In this document: positions 1-10,417 of the stretch, one piece after another | Layout of the letters: each line of letters begins with the position of its first letter | Numbering within the stretch: position 1 is the stretch's first letter | Assembly: GCF_010730955.1 (NCBI RefSeq) | Contig: NZ_AP022577.1 | Location: 4,154,001 to 4,218,000, forward strand | Direction: 5' to 3' | Source: Mycolicibacterium aubagnense | GTDB taxonomy: Bacteria > Actinomycetota > Actinomycetes > Mycobacteriales > Mycobacteriaceae | DNA: 64,000 bases | Translations under genes and position numbers: made by a program | The notes under the pieces: generated by a model | The model's input: the letters and a program-made list of their open reading frames with translations, nothing else | Database searches by the model: none | Told to the model about the DNA's origin: nothing

Positions 1-8
1 CGGCCGCC

Positions 9-986
9 GTGACGCCGGACGCGTCGACGCCGACCGAGGCGCCGGTCGAGGTGCCGACCCCTGAAGCCGGCGGGGAATCCGCGCAGGCCGTCGCGCCCCC
101 TGCTGAGGCCGCGGAATCCGCCGAGGTCGCGGACGTCGTCGACGAGCCGCAACAGGCCGTCGCCGACGAGTCCCCGGCCCGCGAGGCTCCGGCTGTGGAG
201 ACCGAGGAAGCGCCGGCGACCGAAGCAGCCCCCGAGGCTGAGGCGGTTGTCGAACAGGCCGACCTGCCCGACCTGACCCCGATCCTGATGGGCGCTGTCG
301 ACCAGGCCCGCGCCGCGATCATCGAATTCAGCGGTGAGGGCGTCGTCGGTGATTACCTGGGCGCCAGCTTCGATGATCCGGCTTCGGTGACCCATCGGTT
401 CCTCGCCTCGATGTCCGGCTACCACGGCTGGCAGTGGGCAGTGGTGCTGGCGACCTATCCGGGCGCCGACCACACCACCGTCAGTGAAGTCGTCCTGGTG
501 CCGGGCCCGGACGCGCTGCTGGCCCCGGAGTGGGTGCCGTGGAATGAGCGCGTACAGCCGGGTGACCTGAGCCCGGGTGATCTGCTGGCTCCGCCTCCGA
601 ACGATCCGCGCCTGGTGCCTGGTTACCTGGCATCCGGCGATCCCGAGCTTGACGAGGTTGCTGCTGAGGTCGGCTTCGGGCGCAAGCAGGTGCTCAGCGA
701 CTGGGGCCGGACGGATGCCGCGCAGCGCTGGCAGGACGGCGACTTCGGCCCGAACGCCGCCATGGCTCGCGCCACCCGTCGGACCTGCCGCGGATGTGGT
801 TTCTACGTACCGTTGTCGGGCTCGCTCGGCCTGGTGTTCGGCGTCTGCGCCAACGAGCTGTCCGCCGACGGACGCGTGGTGTCGGCGGAGTACGGCTGTG
901 GCGCCCACTCGGACACGCCGCCGGCGGAGCCCATCGGCTCACCGGCCTTCGAACCCTTCGACGACGGCGTGCTCGACCTCGGCTAA
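9..986 (+). CDS. DUF3027 family protein, 5' end possibly cut by the window
   Basis: The protein is unlike any enzyme I know; it matches the actinobacterial DUF3027 family (Rv0877 of M. tuberculosis holds this place). Residues 1 to about 85 are a low-complexity Ala/Glu/Pro/Val stretch, strongly acidic. The conserved part runs from about residue 88 to the end. It contains a zinc-ribbon-like set of cysteines at 260, 263, 280 and 297. The GTG at 9 is only the first possible start inside the window. The frame stays open to base 3, so the true start may lie upstream. The stop overlaps the stop of the convergent SRPBCC gene by four bases. Function unknown. Confidence 0.8.
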   Translation: MTPDASTPTEAPVEVPTPEAGGESAQAVAPPAEAAESAEVADVVDEPQQAVADESPAREAPAVETEEAPATEAAPEAEAVVEQADLPDLTPILMGAVDQARAAIIEFSGEGVVGDYLGASFDDPASVTHRFLASMSGYHGWQWAVVLATYPGADHTTVSEVVLVPGPDALLAPEWVPWNERVQPGDLSPGDLLAPPPNDPRLVPGYLASGDPELDEVAAEVGFGRKQVLSDWGRTDAAQRWQDGDFGPNAAMARATRRTCRGCGFYVPLSGSLGLVFGVCANELSADGRVVSAEYGCGAHSDTPPAEPIGSPAFEPFDDGVLDLG

Positions 987-1444
987 ACGCCCTCGGCCGC
1001 GGACTTGATCCGGCTGAGCGACGTGTTCATGCCGTCGACCAGCTCCTGCTCGAACGTGGGCACACCACCCATGAAACGGTCGATAAGTGCGCCCGAGATG
1101 GGCTTGACGCCGTTTTCCGCGTGGCGGCTGATGGTCACCTTGGTGCCGGTGCCGGCAGGCTCCAGATCATAGGTCCACTCGGTGTTATTGGAGTTGACCC
1201 GGAACGACAGCTTCTTCTGCGGGTCGAGGGCGGTGATGGTCGCGGTCGTCGGCCAGAACAACGCGCCGCGCCGGTTGAGGTTGACGGTCTTGGTACCGAC
1301 CTTGACGGCACCGAGCGCCTTCATCGCCCGGCACTGCGGGCTCCACTTGGGCATGCTGTCGAGGTCGGAGATCAAGGCCCAGACCTTGGCCGCCGGCGCG
1401 TTGATGGTGATGTCTGCCTGCAGCAGAGGTGCTTCTCCAGCCAT
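983..1444 (-). CDS. SRPBCC (START-like) polyketide cyclase/dehydrase family protein
   Basis: A 153-residue single-domain protein of the SRPBCC fold, which forms a cavity for hydrophobic ligands. The opening pattern (ADITINAPAAKVWALISD) is typical of the Polyketide_cyc2 group, as is the C-terminal helix rich in Leu/Val. I chose the ATG at 1444 because AAGGGAG lies just upstream; a longer frame to 1561 lacks such a site and its extra residues look unrelated. No catalytic residues can be named. It sits tail to tail with the DUF3027 gene. The ligand is unknown. Confidence 0.85.
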   Translation of the reverse strand: MAGEAPLLQADITINAPAAKVWALISDLDSMPKWSPQCRAMKALGAVKVGTKTVNLNRRGALFWPTTATITALDPQKKLSFRVNSNNTEWTYDLEPAGTGTKVTISRHAENGVKPISGALIDRFMGGVPTFEQELVDGMNTSLSRIKSAAEGV

Positions 1445-1472
1445 CGGACTCTCCCTTGTGAGACGTTCTAGG

Positions 1473-1739
1473 TCAGCGCAGGCCGCGTTGGGCACCTCGA
1501 GCGCCGCGACGGGCTGCGCTGCGTTGCCACAGAAATATAGATGTGCCGAGTACTCCGACACCCAGGCCAGCGACGGTCACCGGCCGCCAGGTGTGCAGAG
1601 CGGCGACAGTGAAGGCCAACAACACCGCTAGCAGCCAGCCGATTGCGATGACCACGATCACGGGAACCGGGTCGAGCAGGCGGTCGGGGAGAGCCGGCGG
1701 CTCGGGGGCCGCCGGTTGTTCGTGCGTAGGCGTGGCCAT
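1473..1739 (-). CDS. DUF2530 small membrane protein
   Basis: An 88-residue protein with a Pro/Ala-rich N-terminus, then two hydrophobic segments (about residues 27-47 and 52-71) and a short basic Arg-rich tail, so both ends probably face the cytoplasm. It matches the DUF2530 family (Rv0879c position). The ATG at 1739 directly abuts GAGGAG with almost no spacer, so a leaderless transcript is possible. No other start codon fits nearby. It is divergent from the marR gene. Function unknown. Confidence 0.75.
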   Translation of the reverse strand: MATPTHEQPAAPEPPALPDRLLDPVPVIVVIAIGWLLAVLLAFTVAALHTWRPVTVAGLGVGVLGTSIFLWQRSAARRGARGAQRGLR

Positions 1740-1780
1740 CTCCTCTAACGCTAGTCGATCGATCGGTACGCTATCTGCTC

Positions 1781-2212
1781 GTGACGGACGCCGATGACCG
1801 CTTGGCCAATGACCTGTCGCTGGCCGTCGTGCGGCTGGCCCGGCAGTTGCGGTTCCGTCGTCCTGATTCCCCGGTGTCCCTGACGCAGTTGTCGGCACTG
1901 GCCACGCTCGCCAAGGAGGGCCCGATGACGCCGGGCGCGCTGGCCACCCGGGAGCGGGTACGGCCGCCGTCGATGACGCGCGTCATCGCATCACTGGTCG
2001 AACTGGGCCTGGTGGAACGCAGTTCGCATCCTGACGACCGGCGCCAGGTGCTGGTCGCGGTGTCCCCGGCCGGCGAGGAGCTGTTCGAAGCGGAGCGCCG
2101 GGCGGGCATGGAATGGCTGCAGGGCCGGCTCGAGAAGCTGCAGCCACAGGACCGCGCGACCTTGCTCGCCGCAGCGGACCTGATGTTCGCGATCATCGAC
2201 GAAGCCCGGTGA
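1781..2212 (+). CDS. MarR family transcriptional regulator
   Basis: A 143-residue winged-helix regulator of the MarR family (Rv0880 position). The DNA-binding part lies around residues 30-95: a Leu-rich helix with [16 protein letters not shown], the recognition helix near [18 protein letters not shown], and the wing with the family hallmark DDRRQVLV. Start is GTG at 1781. TACGCT lies eight bases upstream, so a leaderless transcript is plausible. The stop overlaps the start of the methyltransferase gene by four bases (GTGA), so the two are probably one operon. Target genes and ligand are not evident. Confidence 0.9.
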   Translation: MTDADDRLANDLSLAVVRLARQLRFRRPDSPVSLTQLSALATLAKEGPMTPGALATRERVRPPSMTRVIASLVELGLVERSSHPDDRRQVLVAVSPAGEELFEAERRAGMEWLQGRLEKLQPQDRATLLAAADLMFAIIDEAR

Positions 2213-3060
2213 GCGCCGTAACGGAGGTCGACGACGTGGCGGGCGAGGTGATCGTCGAAGACGTCACCGACCCCGCCGATCCCCGGCTCGACGATTTCCG
2301 TGACCTCAACAGCGTCGACCGCCGTCCCGACCTGCCGTCCGGCAAGGGCCTGGTGATCGCCGAAGGCGTGCTGGTGGCGCAGCGCATGCTGGCCTCTCGG
2401 TTCAGCCCGCGCGCGTTCCTCGGCACCGACCGCCGGCTCCGCGAGCTGTCAGACGACCTGGCCGGCTGCGGCGTGCCGTACTACCGCGCCAGTGCCGAGG
2501 TGATGGCCGAGGTCGTCGGCTTCCATCTCAACCGGGGCGTGCTGGCGGCGGCGCCACGGCCTGGCGAACTGTCGGTATCCGAGGTACTGCAGGGTGCACG
2601 GACCGTCGCGGTACTCGAGGGTGTCAACGACCACGAGAACCTGGGCTCGATCTTCCGCAACGCCGCGGGGCTCGACGTCGACGCGGTGGTGTTCGGCGCC
2701 GGCTGCGCGGACCCGTTGTATCGGCGCGCGGTCCGGGTATCGATGGGCCACGCCCTCCTGGTGCCCTATGCCCGCGCGCAGTCGTGGCCGGGCGATCTGA
2801 AGTTGATGCAGGACAACGGCTTTCACCTGATCGCGATGACGCCCGGGGAAGGGTCCGTGCCGTTGGCCGACGCCCTCGGGCCGCTGGCGGGACAGAAAGT
2901 CGGGGTGCTGGTCGGCGCAGAAGGCCCGGGGCTGACCGAACACACCATGCGGGCCTGCGAGGTGCGGGCACGCATTCCGATGTCGCGGGGCACCGACTCG
3001 CTGAACGTCGCCACGGCCGCCGCGCTGGCGTTCTACGAACGTGCCAGGGCGGCGGGCTAA
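2209..3060 (+). CDS. TrmH/SpoU family RNA 2'-O-methyltransferase
   Basis: A 283-residue protein that should transfer a methyl group from S-adenosylmethionine to a ribose 2'-hydroxyl of tRNA or rRNA. All three SPOUT knot motifs are present: motif 1 with [10 protein letters not shown], motif 2 with [10 protein letters not shown], and motif 3 with [14 protein letters not shown]. The N-terminal third resembles an SpoU substrate-binding domain. The GTG start at 2209 overlaps the marR stop, which suggests translational coupling. It holds the Rv0881 position. The exact RNA target cannot be told from sequence. Confidence 0.9.
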   Translation: MSAVTEVDDVAGEVIVEDVTDPADPRLDDFRDLNSVDRRPDLPSGKGLVIAEGVLVAQRMLASRFSPRAFLGTDRRLRELSDDLAGCGVPYYRASAEVMAEVVGFHLNRGVLAAAPRPGELSVSEVLQGARTVAVLEGVNDHENLGSIFRNAAGLDVDAVVFGAGCADPLYRRAVRVSMGHALLVPYARAQSWPGDLKLMQDNGFHLIAMTPGEGSVPLADALGPLAGQKVGVLVGAEGPGLTEHTMRACEVRARIPMSRGTDSLNVATAAALAFYERARAAG

Positions 3061-3070
3061 GTTGGCTCAG

Positions 3071-3346
3071 ATGACTATGCCGTCACAGACGCCCTGGGGC
3101 ACCGGACTGACGGTGTCGGCATTCGTGGCCGCGCTGACCGCGGCGGCCATCATCGTCCTGTCCCTCGGGCTGCTCCGGGTGCATCCGCTGCTGGCCGTGG
3201 GCTTGAACGCGGTGGCAGTCGGTGGCCTGGCGCCGACAGTGTGGAGCTGGCGCGTCCGCCCCGTATGGCGTTGGTTCGTCTGGGGCGCCGCGGTGGGCGT
3301 GGCGCTCGGCTGGATCGCGACGGCGGCCATCGCGCTAGGCCGCTAG
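3071..3346 (+). CDS. Small two- to three-helix membrane protein (Rv0882-like, possibly DUF2537)
   Basis: A 91-residue hydrophobic protein with segments near residues 15-35, 40-58 and 68-88, the last two separated by a Trp/Arg-rich loop (WSWRVRPVWRWF). It follows the methyltransferase by ten bases and is likely in the same operon. ATG at 3071 is chosen; a TTG at 3062 is in frame and cannot be excluded. The gene position equals Rv0882. The DUF2537 assignment is from memory. No function can be inferred. Confidence 0.75.
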   Translation: MTMPSQTPWGTGLTVSAFVAALTAAAIIVLSLGLLRVHPLLAVGLNAVAVGGLAPTVWSWRVRPVWRWFVWGAAVGVALGWIATAAIALGR

Positions 3347-3460
3347 CCCCAGCTGCCGCTGATTCTGTAGCTACGGCGCATAAGTGTGAGTGGCGAAGAC
3401 CCTGGACTCAGGATCAACCCCAAAGTGGGCGTTCGTACGCTCGAGGGGTAAAGAACCAGG

Positions 3461-4408
3461 TCAGCGCTGGCCGTTGGCTCGGACGCCGAGCAGGACGTCT
3501 TCCCATGCGGGAATCTCGGGCTTCTTCTTGCGCGGACGCGGCGCGGGCGCGGCCGGCTCGGGAGTCTCGGCGACGGCCGCGGGCTCGGGAACGGAGATCG
3601 GCTCAGGTGCCGGCGGGGCAACAGGCGCCGCGGGTGCCGGGGGAGTGACGGGCGCCGCGGGTGCCGCGGGTGCCGGCGTCATGACGACCACCGGGGCAGG
3701 TGCGGGTTCCGGCGCGGGCTTGGGCTCGGGCTTCGGAACGAAGGCCGGCATCGGGATCTCGGCGACCGATTCCTCGAAGTGCAGCTGCGGGAGCGGCGCG
3801 ACCGACCGTAGGGCCGGGCGGGTGTAGTTCGGATCGATCAGCTCGGTGGCGGCGTCGTCGAAAGCGGTGGTGGTGCCGCCGTGGGCGCCCGGGCTGAACC
3901 GGAAGTGCGCGACGTTGTCCGAGCGTCCGGCCTTCCAGCCGAACTGCACGGTCCAGCGGCTGTCCTCGTTACGCCAGGCGTCCCACTTGGTCGTCTCGGG
4001 ATCGAGTCCGCGGGAGATCAGGGCGCCGGTCACGGTTTCCAGCAGGGTCAGCACCGACGGGCCGTCCGGCAGGATCGGGTGCGACGCGGTGGCCAGCTCG
4101 GCGGCGCGGGACCGCTCCAGCAGCACCGGGTGGGCGAAGCGCATGACGCGCTCGGGACTGACACCCGCTGCTGCGGCGAGCTGCTCGACGGAGGCGCCGG
4201 CGCGGATGCGGGACTGGATGTCACGGGGGCGCAGGGAGTTGGGCACTTCGACCTCGATCTGCGTCTGGTTGCTGACGGCCCGGTCGCCGCGGACGGCGGC
4301 CTTCAGGCGATCGTCGACACGCACCACGAATTTTTCTGCGCTGTCGGCGGTTTCGCAGATGATGCGCTTGCCGTCGGCATCGAGTCCGACGACCTTGAGT
4401 TCCCTCAT
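3461..4408 (-). CDS. sepH: Septation protein SepH (DUF3071)
   Basis: A 315-residue protein of the actinobacterial SepH family, which in Streptomyces and mycobacteria binds FtsZ and promotes division. The N-terminal 160 residues contain the conserved region with a helix-turn-helix-like segment (IRAGASVEQLAAAAGVSPER). Residues about 215-295 are a Pro/Ala/Glu-rich linker of low complexity. The C-terminus ends with the conserved basic and Trp-containing tail (RKKKPEIPAWEDVLLG). The ATG at 4408 has an AGGAGGT ribosome site six bases upstream. It holds the Rv0883c position downstream of serC, separated by a strong hairpin. Confidence 0.92.
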   Translation of the reverse strand: MRELKVVGLDADGKRIICETADSAEKFVVRVDDRLKAAVRGDRAVSNQTQIEVEVPNSLRPRDIQSRIRAGASVEQLAAAAGVSPERVMRFAHPVLLERSRAAELATASHPILPDGPSVLTLLETVTGALISRGLDPETTKWDAWRNEDSRWTVQFGWKAGRSDNVAHFRFSPGAHGGTTTAFDDAATELIDPNYTRPALRSVAPLPQLHFEESVAEIPMPAFVPKPEPKPAPEPAPAPVVVMTPAPAAPAAPVTPPAPAAPVAPPAPEPISVPEPAAVAETPEPAAPAPRPRKKKPEIPAWEDVLLGVRANGQR

Positions 4409-4476
4409 TGGTGACCTCCTAGGACGCGGCTTAACGGCTCACCCTACTGCGTTATCGACTCGTAACCGTGCTGACA

Positions 4477-4517
4477 CACCGAGGCGCGCAGCTCTTGCTG
4501 AACTGCGCGCCTCGGTG
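4477..4517 (-). terminator. Hairpin between serC and sepH
   Basis: Perfect 15-bp arms (CACCGAGGCGCGCAG at 4477-4491 and its complement at 4503-4517) around an 11-base loop. It lies 28 bases after the serC stop. There is no T-tract, so this is the U-less form often seen in mycobacteria; termination is inferred. Confidence 0.7.
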
Positions 4518-4545
4518 TGATGCGGAGTTGTGTCGACAGCCTTGC

Positions 4546-5781
<1,236 letters not shown>

Positions 5782-5859
5782 CTAGGTGGTACCTGCGGTA
5801 CCGTTCGACACAAGGCAGCCGAATGTAAAGCCCACAAATGAAGCCTTGGGAGGCTCGAA

Positions 5860-6876
5860 ATGGCACGTACCCGCATGATCCGTCGCTGGCGTCGGAACAT
5901 GGACGTCCTGGATGACCAGGTCTACGTCGAGAAGCTCGCCACGCTGTCCGAGGGGTCTGTGCGGCGCAACTTCAACCCGTACACGGACATCGCGTGGGAC
6001 TCCCCGGAATTCGCTGTGGTGCCGAACGACCCGCGCTGGATTCTCCCCGACACCGACCCGCTCGGTGGCCACCCGTGGTACCAGGCCCAGTCCCACGAAC
6101 GCCAGATCGAGATCGGCATGTGGCGCCAGGCCAACGTCGCCAAGGTTGGTCTGCACTTCGAGAACATCCTGATCCGCGGCTTGATGGAGTATGCGTTCTG
6201 GGTTCCGAACGGTTCGCCCGAGTTCCGCTACTGCACCCACGAGGCCATCGAAGAGGGCAACCACACCCTGATGTTCCAGGAGATGGTCAATCACATGGGG
6301 GTTGACGTCCCGGGCATGCCCAAGCTGCTCAAGTGGATCCAGCCGCTGATCCCGCTGGCCGCCGGCCCGGCACCCATCCCGTTCTTCTTCGGCGTGCTCG
6401 CCGGCGAGGAGCCCATCGACCACACCCAGAAGAACATCCTGCGTGAAGGCACCGAACTGCATCCGATCATGGAGCGGGTCATGGCTATCCACGTGGCCGA
6501 GGAGGCCCGGCACATCTCGTTCGCGCACGAATATCTGCACAAGCGCGTCCCGGAGCTGAGCCGCTGGAAGAAGTTCTGGCTGTCGCTGTTCGTCCCGGTG
6601 ACCATGCGCATCCTGTGCTCGGCGATCGTGGTGCCGCCGCGCGCTTTCTGGAAGAAGTTCGACATCCCGCAGTCGGTACGCAGCGAGCTCTTCTTCGACG
6701 CTCCCGAGTCCCGCATGTTCCTGCGCAACATGTTCTCCGACGTCCGGATGCTGGCGTACGACACCGGTCTGATGAACCCGCTGGCCAAGATCATGTGGAA
6801 GATCTGCAAGATCGACGGCCCGCCCAGCCGGTACCGCAGCGAGCCGCAGCGCCAGCACGTCGTGGTCGCCGCCTGA
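5860..6876 (+). CDS. AurF-family diiron oxygenase-like protein (Rv0885)
   Basis: A 338-residue protein of the p-aminobenzoate N-oxygenase (AurF) diiron family, whose known members oxidise arylamines on a four-helix bundle. Metal-ligand helices are visible: HFENILIRGLMEYAF, EAIEEGNHTLMFQEM and HVAEEARHISFAHEY, giving the Glu/His pattern of ferritin-like diiron centres. GGGAGG stands upstream of the ATG at 5860. The C-terminal part has a basic, aromatic stretch (RWKKFWLSLFVP) that could lie against the membrane. It precedes fprB by 33 bases, so the ferredoxin reductase may supply electrons to it; that link is inference. The substrate is unknown. Confidence 0.85.
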   Translation: MARTRMIRRWRRNMDVLDDQVYVEKLATLSEGSVRRNFNPYTDIAWDSPEFAVVPNDPRWILPDTDPLGGHPWYQAQSHERQIEIGMWRQANVAKVGLHFENILIRGLMEYAFWVPNGSPEFRYCTHEAIEEGNHTLMFQEMVNHMGVDVPGMPKLLKWIQPLIPLAAGPAPIPFFFGVLAGEEPIDHTQKNILREGTELHPIMERVMAIHVAEEARHISFAHEYLHKRVPELSRWKKFWLSLFVPVTMRILCSAIVVPPRAFWKKFDIPQSVRSELFFDAPESRMFLRNMFSDVRMLAYDTGLMNPLAKIMWKICKIDGPPSRYRSEPQRQHVVVAA

Positions 6877-6909
6877 TTCTGACATTCGGACGACGCGCGG
6901 AGCTTATTA

Positions 6910-8592
6910 GTGCCACATGTAATTACCCAGTCGTGCTGTAGCGATGGTTCATGCGTTTTCGCATGCCCGGTGAACTGTATTCACCCGTCCCCGGACGAGC
7001 CGGGGTTCGCTACCGCCGAAATGCTGTTCATCGACCCCGCCGCCTGTGTGGACTGTGGTGCCTGCATCACTGCCTGCCCGGTCGGCGCGATCAAGCCCGA
7101 TACGAAGCTGACCGAAGCGCAGTTGCCGTTCATCGAGCTCAACGCGTCCTTCTACCCGAAGTACGAGGGCAAGCTGCCGCCGACGTCCAAGCTGGCGCCG
7201 GTGCCCGACGCCCCGGCGGTCGACCAGCGGCCGTACGGTCCGCTGCGGGTCGCCATCGTCGGCTCGGGGCCGGCTGCCATGTACGCCGCTGACGAGTTGC
7301 TGACCCAGCGCGGGGTCCGGGTCAACGTCTTCGAGAAGCTGCCGACGCCCTACGGGCTGGTGCGGGCCGGGGTCGCTCCCGACCACCAGAGCACCAAGGG
7401 CGTGACCCGGTTGTTCGACCAGATCACCCGGCGTCGTGGGCTCGACTTCTACCTCAATGTCGAGGTGGGTCGGGACATCACGCACGCCGAGCTGCTAGAG
7501 CACCACCACGCCGTGCTGTACGCGGTGGGTGCGCCGAACGACAAGCGCCTCGACATCGAGGGCATGGAGCTGCCGGGAACCGGAACCGCCACCGAGGTGG
7601 TGGCCTGGTACAACGGACACCCCGAGTTCTCGCATCTGCCCGTCGACCTGAGCCACGAGCGCGTGGTGATCATCGGTAACGGCAACGTCGCGTTGGACGT
7701 GGCCCGCATTCTGACCACCGATCCGGATGCGCTGGCGCGCACCGACATTTCCGATCACGCCCTGGCCGCGCTGCGCGACTCGAAGGTGCGCGAGGTGGTG
7801 ATCGCGGCCCGGCGTGGCCCGATCCACTCGGCCTTCACCCTGCCGGAGTTGATCGGCCTGACGGCGACGTGCGACGTGGTGCTCGACGCCGCCGACCACG
7901 AGCTCGTCCGTCGGGATCTGGAGACGGTGACCGAAGCACTGACGCGGCACAAGCTCGAGATCCTCGCCAAGCTGGCGGTTGACTCGCCGCCGACGCGCCT
8001 GCCTATTTCGAAGCCGCGGATCCGGTTGGCCTACGAATTGACCCCCACACGGGTGCTCGGCTCGGACAATGTCACCGGTATCGAGTTCACGGTGACCGGG
8101 ACCGACGAGGTCCGTCAGCTCGACGCGGGCCTCGTGCTGACGTCAATCGGCTACCACGGCAAGGCAATTCGTGGTCTGCCGTTCGACGATGCTGCCGGCG
8201 TGGTCCCCAACGACGAGGGCCGCGTCATCGATCCGGCCACCGGCAACCCGGTCCTTGGCAGCTATGTGGCGGGGTGGATCAAGCGGGGCCCGACAGGCTT
8301 CATCGGCACGAACAAGTCGTGCGCCGCGCACACTGTGGACCGACTGGTCACCGACTACAACGCCAGCCGGCTCACCGAGCCGACCGCGAAAGCCGGTGCG
8401 CTGCACCAGCTCATGCGCGACCGGCGGCCGGACGTGGTCGACATGGCAGGCTGGCGGGCCATCGATGCGGCCGAGATTGACCGCGGCGGCGCAGGCCGGC
8501 CACGCGACAAGTTCATCGACGTGTCCGACATGCTGACCGCGGCCGCCGGCGCGCCGAAGCCGACGCTGCGCCAGCGGCTCTTTTCCTGGTGA
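6910..8592 (+). CDS. fprB: Ferredoxin/ferredoxin--NADP reductase FprB
   Basis: A 560-residue fusion of an N-terminal bacterial ferredoxin with an adrenodoxin-reductase-type flavoprotein. Cys 9, 10, 15, 19 and 23 and Cys 46, 49, 52 and 56 give a 7Fe/8Fe ferredoxin pattern. From about residue 110 comes the FAD site (VAIVGSGPAAMYAADEL), then the NADP site (VVIIGNGNVALDVARIL), and near the C-terminus the family mark GWIKRGPTGFIGTNK. It passes electrons between NADPH and an acceptor such as a P450 or the neighbouring diiron protein. Start is GTG at 6910. The stop codon lies within the first bases of a 49-bp palindromic repeat. Confidence 0.95.
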   Translation: MPHVITQSCCSDGSCVFACPVNCIHPSPDEPGFATAEMLFIDPAACVDCGACITACPVGAIKPDTKLTEAQLPFIELNASFYPKYEGKLPPTSKLAPVPDAPAVDQRPYGPLRVAIVGSGPAAMYAADELLTQRGVRVNVFEKLPTPYGLVRAGVAPDHQSTKGVTRLFDQITRRRGLDFYLNVEVGRDITHAELLEHHHAVLYAVGAPNDKRLDIEGMELPGTGTATEVVAWYNGHPEFSHLPVDLSHERVVIIGNGNVALDVARILTTDPDALARTDISDHALAALRDSKVREVVIAARRGPIHSAFTLPELIGLTATCDVVLDAADHELVRRDLETVTEALTRHKLEILAKLAVDSPPTRLPISKPRIRLAYELTPTRVLGSDNVTGIEFTVTGTDEVRQLDAGLVLTSIGYHGKAIRGLPFDDAAGVVPNDEGRVIDPATGNPVLGSYVAGWIKRGPTGFIGTNKSCAAHTVDRLVTDYNASRLTEPTAKAGALHQLMRDRRPDVVDMAGWRAIDAAEIDRGGAGRPRDKFIDVSDMLTAAAGAPKPTLRQRLFSW

Positions 8593-8639
8593 TTTGTGCA
8601 CGATTTTCCGCGCCGGCTGCGGAAAATCGTGCACAAATC
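8591..8639. repeat. 49-bp palindromic repeat, copy A (probable bidirectional terminator)
   Basis: Perfect 21-bp arms (8591-8611 and 8619-8639) with a seven-base GC-rich loop; outer arms are GATTTGTGCACGA and complement. It begins on the fprB stop codon and ends eight bases from the convergent VOC gene stop, so it may terminate both. Two more 49-bp copies lie at 47368 and 50054. Confidence 0.9.
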
Positions 8640-8647
8640 TAGGCTCG

Positions 8648-9103
8648 CTACGCGCCCTGCTGCTGGGCCATCGCGGCTTCGATCTCCTCGGGGCTGACCA
8701 CACGCACGGTCTGTGCCAGCGACCAGTGGTGTCCGAACGGATCCTCGACCTGGCTGTACCGGTCACCCCAGAACATGTCCTGCGGGGCCATGAGTTCACG
8801 CGCGCCGGCATCGATGGCGCGCTGGTACGCCGCGTCGACATCGGGCACCTGCAGGTGGATGGTGACCGGCGTGCCGCCGAAGGCCGTCGGGGTCTGCGAC
8901 TTGCCGCCACACATCTCAGGGAAGTCGTCGTTGAGGTAGACGTTCGACCCGTTGATGGTCAGCGCGGCATGCATGAGCTTGCCATCCGGCCCGGGCACCC
9001 GGCCCAGCTCGGTGGCACCAAAAGCCTTGACGTAGAAGTCGATTGCGGCAGCACCGTCACCGACGACGAGGTGCGGGGCGAGGAAGGTCTGAGATTCGGT
9101 CAT
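8648..9103 (-). CDS. VOC/glyoxalase superfamily protein (PhnB-like)
   Basis: A 151-residue protein of the vicinal oxygen chelate fold, PhnB-like subgroup. It shows the paired beta-alpha-beta repeat: LVVGDGAAAIDFYVKAFGA at the start and the second module from VPDVDAAYQRAIDAGA to the marker DPFGHHWSLA. The ATG at 9103 has AGGAG upstream. It holds the Rv0887c position. Enzymes of this fold include glyoxalases, dioxygenases and antibiotic-binding proteins; which applies here cannot be said. Confidence 0.88.
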   Translation of the reverse strand: MTESQTFLAPHLVVGDGAAAIDFYVKAFGATELGRVPGPDGKLMHAALTINGSNVYLNDDFPEMCGGKSQTPTAFGGTPVTIHLQVPDVDAAYQRAIDAGARELMAPQDMFWGDRYSQVEDPFGHHWSLAQTVRVVSPEEIEAAMAQQQGA

Positions 9104-9203
9104 CGGGGTCTCCTGAAGAGCGGTACGGCGTGGATTGGGGTCAGTCTTTATGACCATCTCCAACGCTACTTCTCATCGGTGACAAGAAACCGAGCCCGAA
9201 GCG

Positions 9204-10346
9204 TCAGCTGTGGGCGATGCTGTCCCAGCCGGCCACGGAGTCCGCACGCCGCGGCTGCGGACCGACGTAGATGGCCGCCGGACGGACCAGCTTGCCCAGC
9301 CGCTTCTGCTCCAGGATGTGGGCGCACCAGCCTGCGGTGCGGCCGCAGGTGAACATCGCCGGCATCATCGCGCTGGGCACCTGGGCGAAGTCCAGGATGA
9401 CCGCGGCCCAGAACTCGACGTTGGTCTCGATGGCCCGGTCCGGCCGGCGCTCGCGCAGTTCGGCCAGCGCGGCCTGCTCCAGTGCGGCGGCGGCCTCGTA
9501 GCGCGGGGCGTCCAGACGCTTGGCCGTGGCGCGCAGTACGCGGGCCCGCGGGTCCTCGGCGCGGTACACGCGGTGCCCGAAGCCCATCAGCTTTTCCTTG
9601 CGGTCCAGGATGCCCTTGACCACGCCCCGGGCGTCGCCGGTGCGCTCGGTCTCCTCGATCATCGGCAACACGCGGGCTGGGGCGCCGCCGTGCAGCGGGC
9701 CGCTCATGGCGCCGATGGCGCCGGACAGCGACGCGGGCACGTCGGCTCCGGTCGAGGCGATGACGCGCGCGGTGAAGGTGGACGCGTTCATGCCGTGCTC
9801 GGCGGCGCTCACCCAGTAGGCGTCGATGGCCGCGATGTGCCGCGGGTCCGGCTCACCCTGCCAGCGGGTCATGAAACGTGCTGTGACAGTTGGGCATTCG
9901 TCGACGATGCGCTGCGGCACCGCGGGCTTGTAGATGCCGCGGGCCGACTGCGCGACGAACGACAGCGCGGTCACGGACGTCTGTGCCAGCTGGTCGCGGG
10001 CGGTGTCGTCGTCGATGTCGAGCAGCGGCTGGAAGCCCCACATCGGTGCCAGCGTGGGCAGCGCGGCCTGGACGTCGACGCGGACGTCGCCCGAGTGCAC
10101 ATGCAGCGGGAAGGGGTCGGCGGCCGGCAGGCCCCGGCCGAACTCGCCGTCCACCAGCAGGGCCCAGACGTCACCGAACGTGACGCGGTGGCTCACCAGG
10201 TCCTCGATGTCGACGCCGCGGTAGCGCAGCGCGCCGCCGTCCTTGTCCGGTTCGGCGATCTCGGTCGTGAAGGCCACGACGCCTTCCAAGCCGGCGACGA
10301 AGTTCTCGGGGATCTGCGGCGTCGACACTGACGTTGCCTCGGTCAT
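9204..10346 (-). CDS. citA: Citrate synthase 2 (CitA)
   Basis: A 380-residue type of short citrate synthase, which condenses oxaloacetate and acetyl-CoA to citrate and CoA. Active-site blocks are present: the [12 protein letters not shown] segment, [13 protein letters not shown] with the substrate His, and [17 protein letters not shown]. Length is close to the 373-residue M. tuberculosis CitA (Rv0889c). The ATG at 10346 starts [17 protein letters not shown] second, longer citrate synthase (gltA2) lies 2.1 kb away on the other strand, as in M. tuberculosis. Some short paralogues act as methylcitrate synthases; sequence alone does not exclude that. Confidence 0.9.
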   Translation of the reverse strand: MTEATSVSTPQIPENFVAGLEGVVAFTTEIAEPDKDGGALRYRGVDIEDLVSHRVTFGDVWALLVDGEFGRGLPAADPFPLHVHSGDVRVDVQAALPTLAPMWGFQPLLDIDDDTARDQLAQTSVTALSFVAQSARGIYKPAVPQRIVDECPTVTARFMTRWQGEPDPRHIAAIDAYWVSAAEHGMNASTFTARVIASTGADVPASLSGAIGAMSGPLHGGAPARVLPMIEETERTGDARGVVKGILDRKEKLMGFGHRVYRAEDPRARVLRATAKRLDAPRYEAAAALEQAALAELRERRPDRAIETNVEFWAAVILDFAQVPSAMMPAMFTCGRTAGWCAHILEQKRLGKLVRPAAIYVGPQPRRADSVAGWDSIAHS

Positions 10347-10417
10347 GCCGAAATTGTTCCACTAACCAGTGGGCGGGCAGCTACCGGCCGGTAACCAGCG
10401 GCGTAGCGTCACAGTTT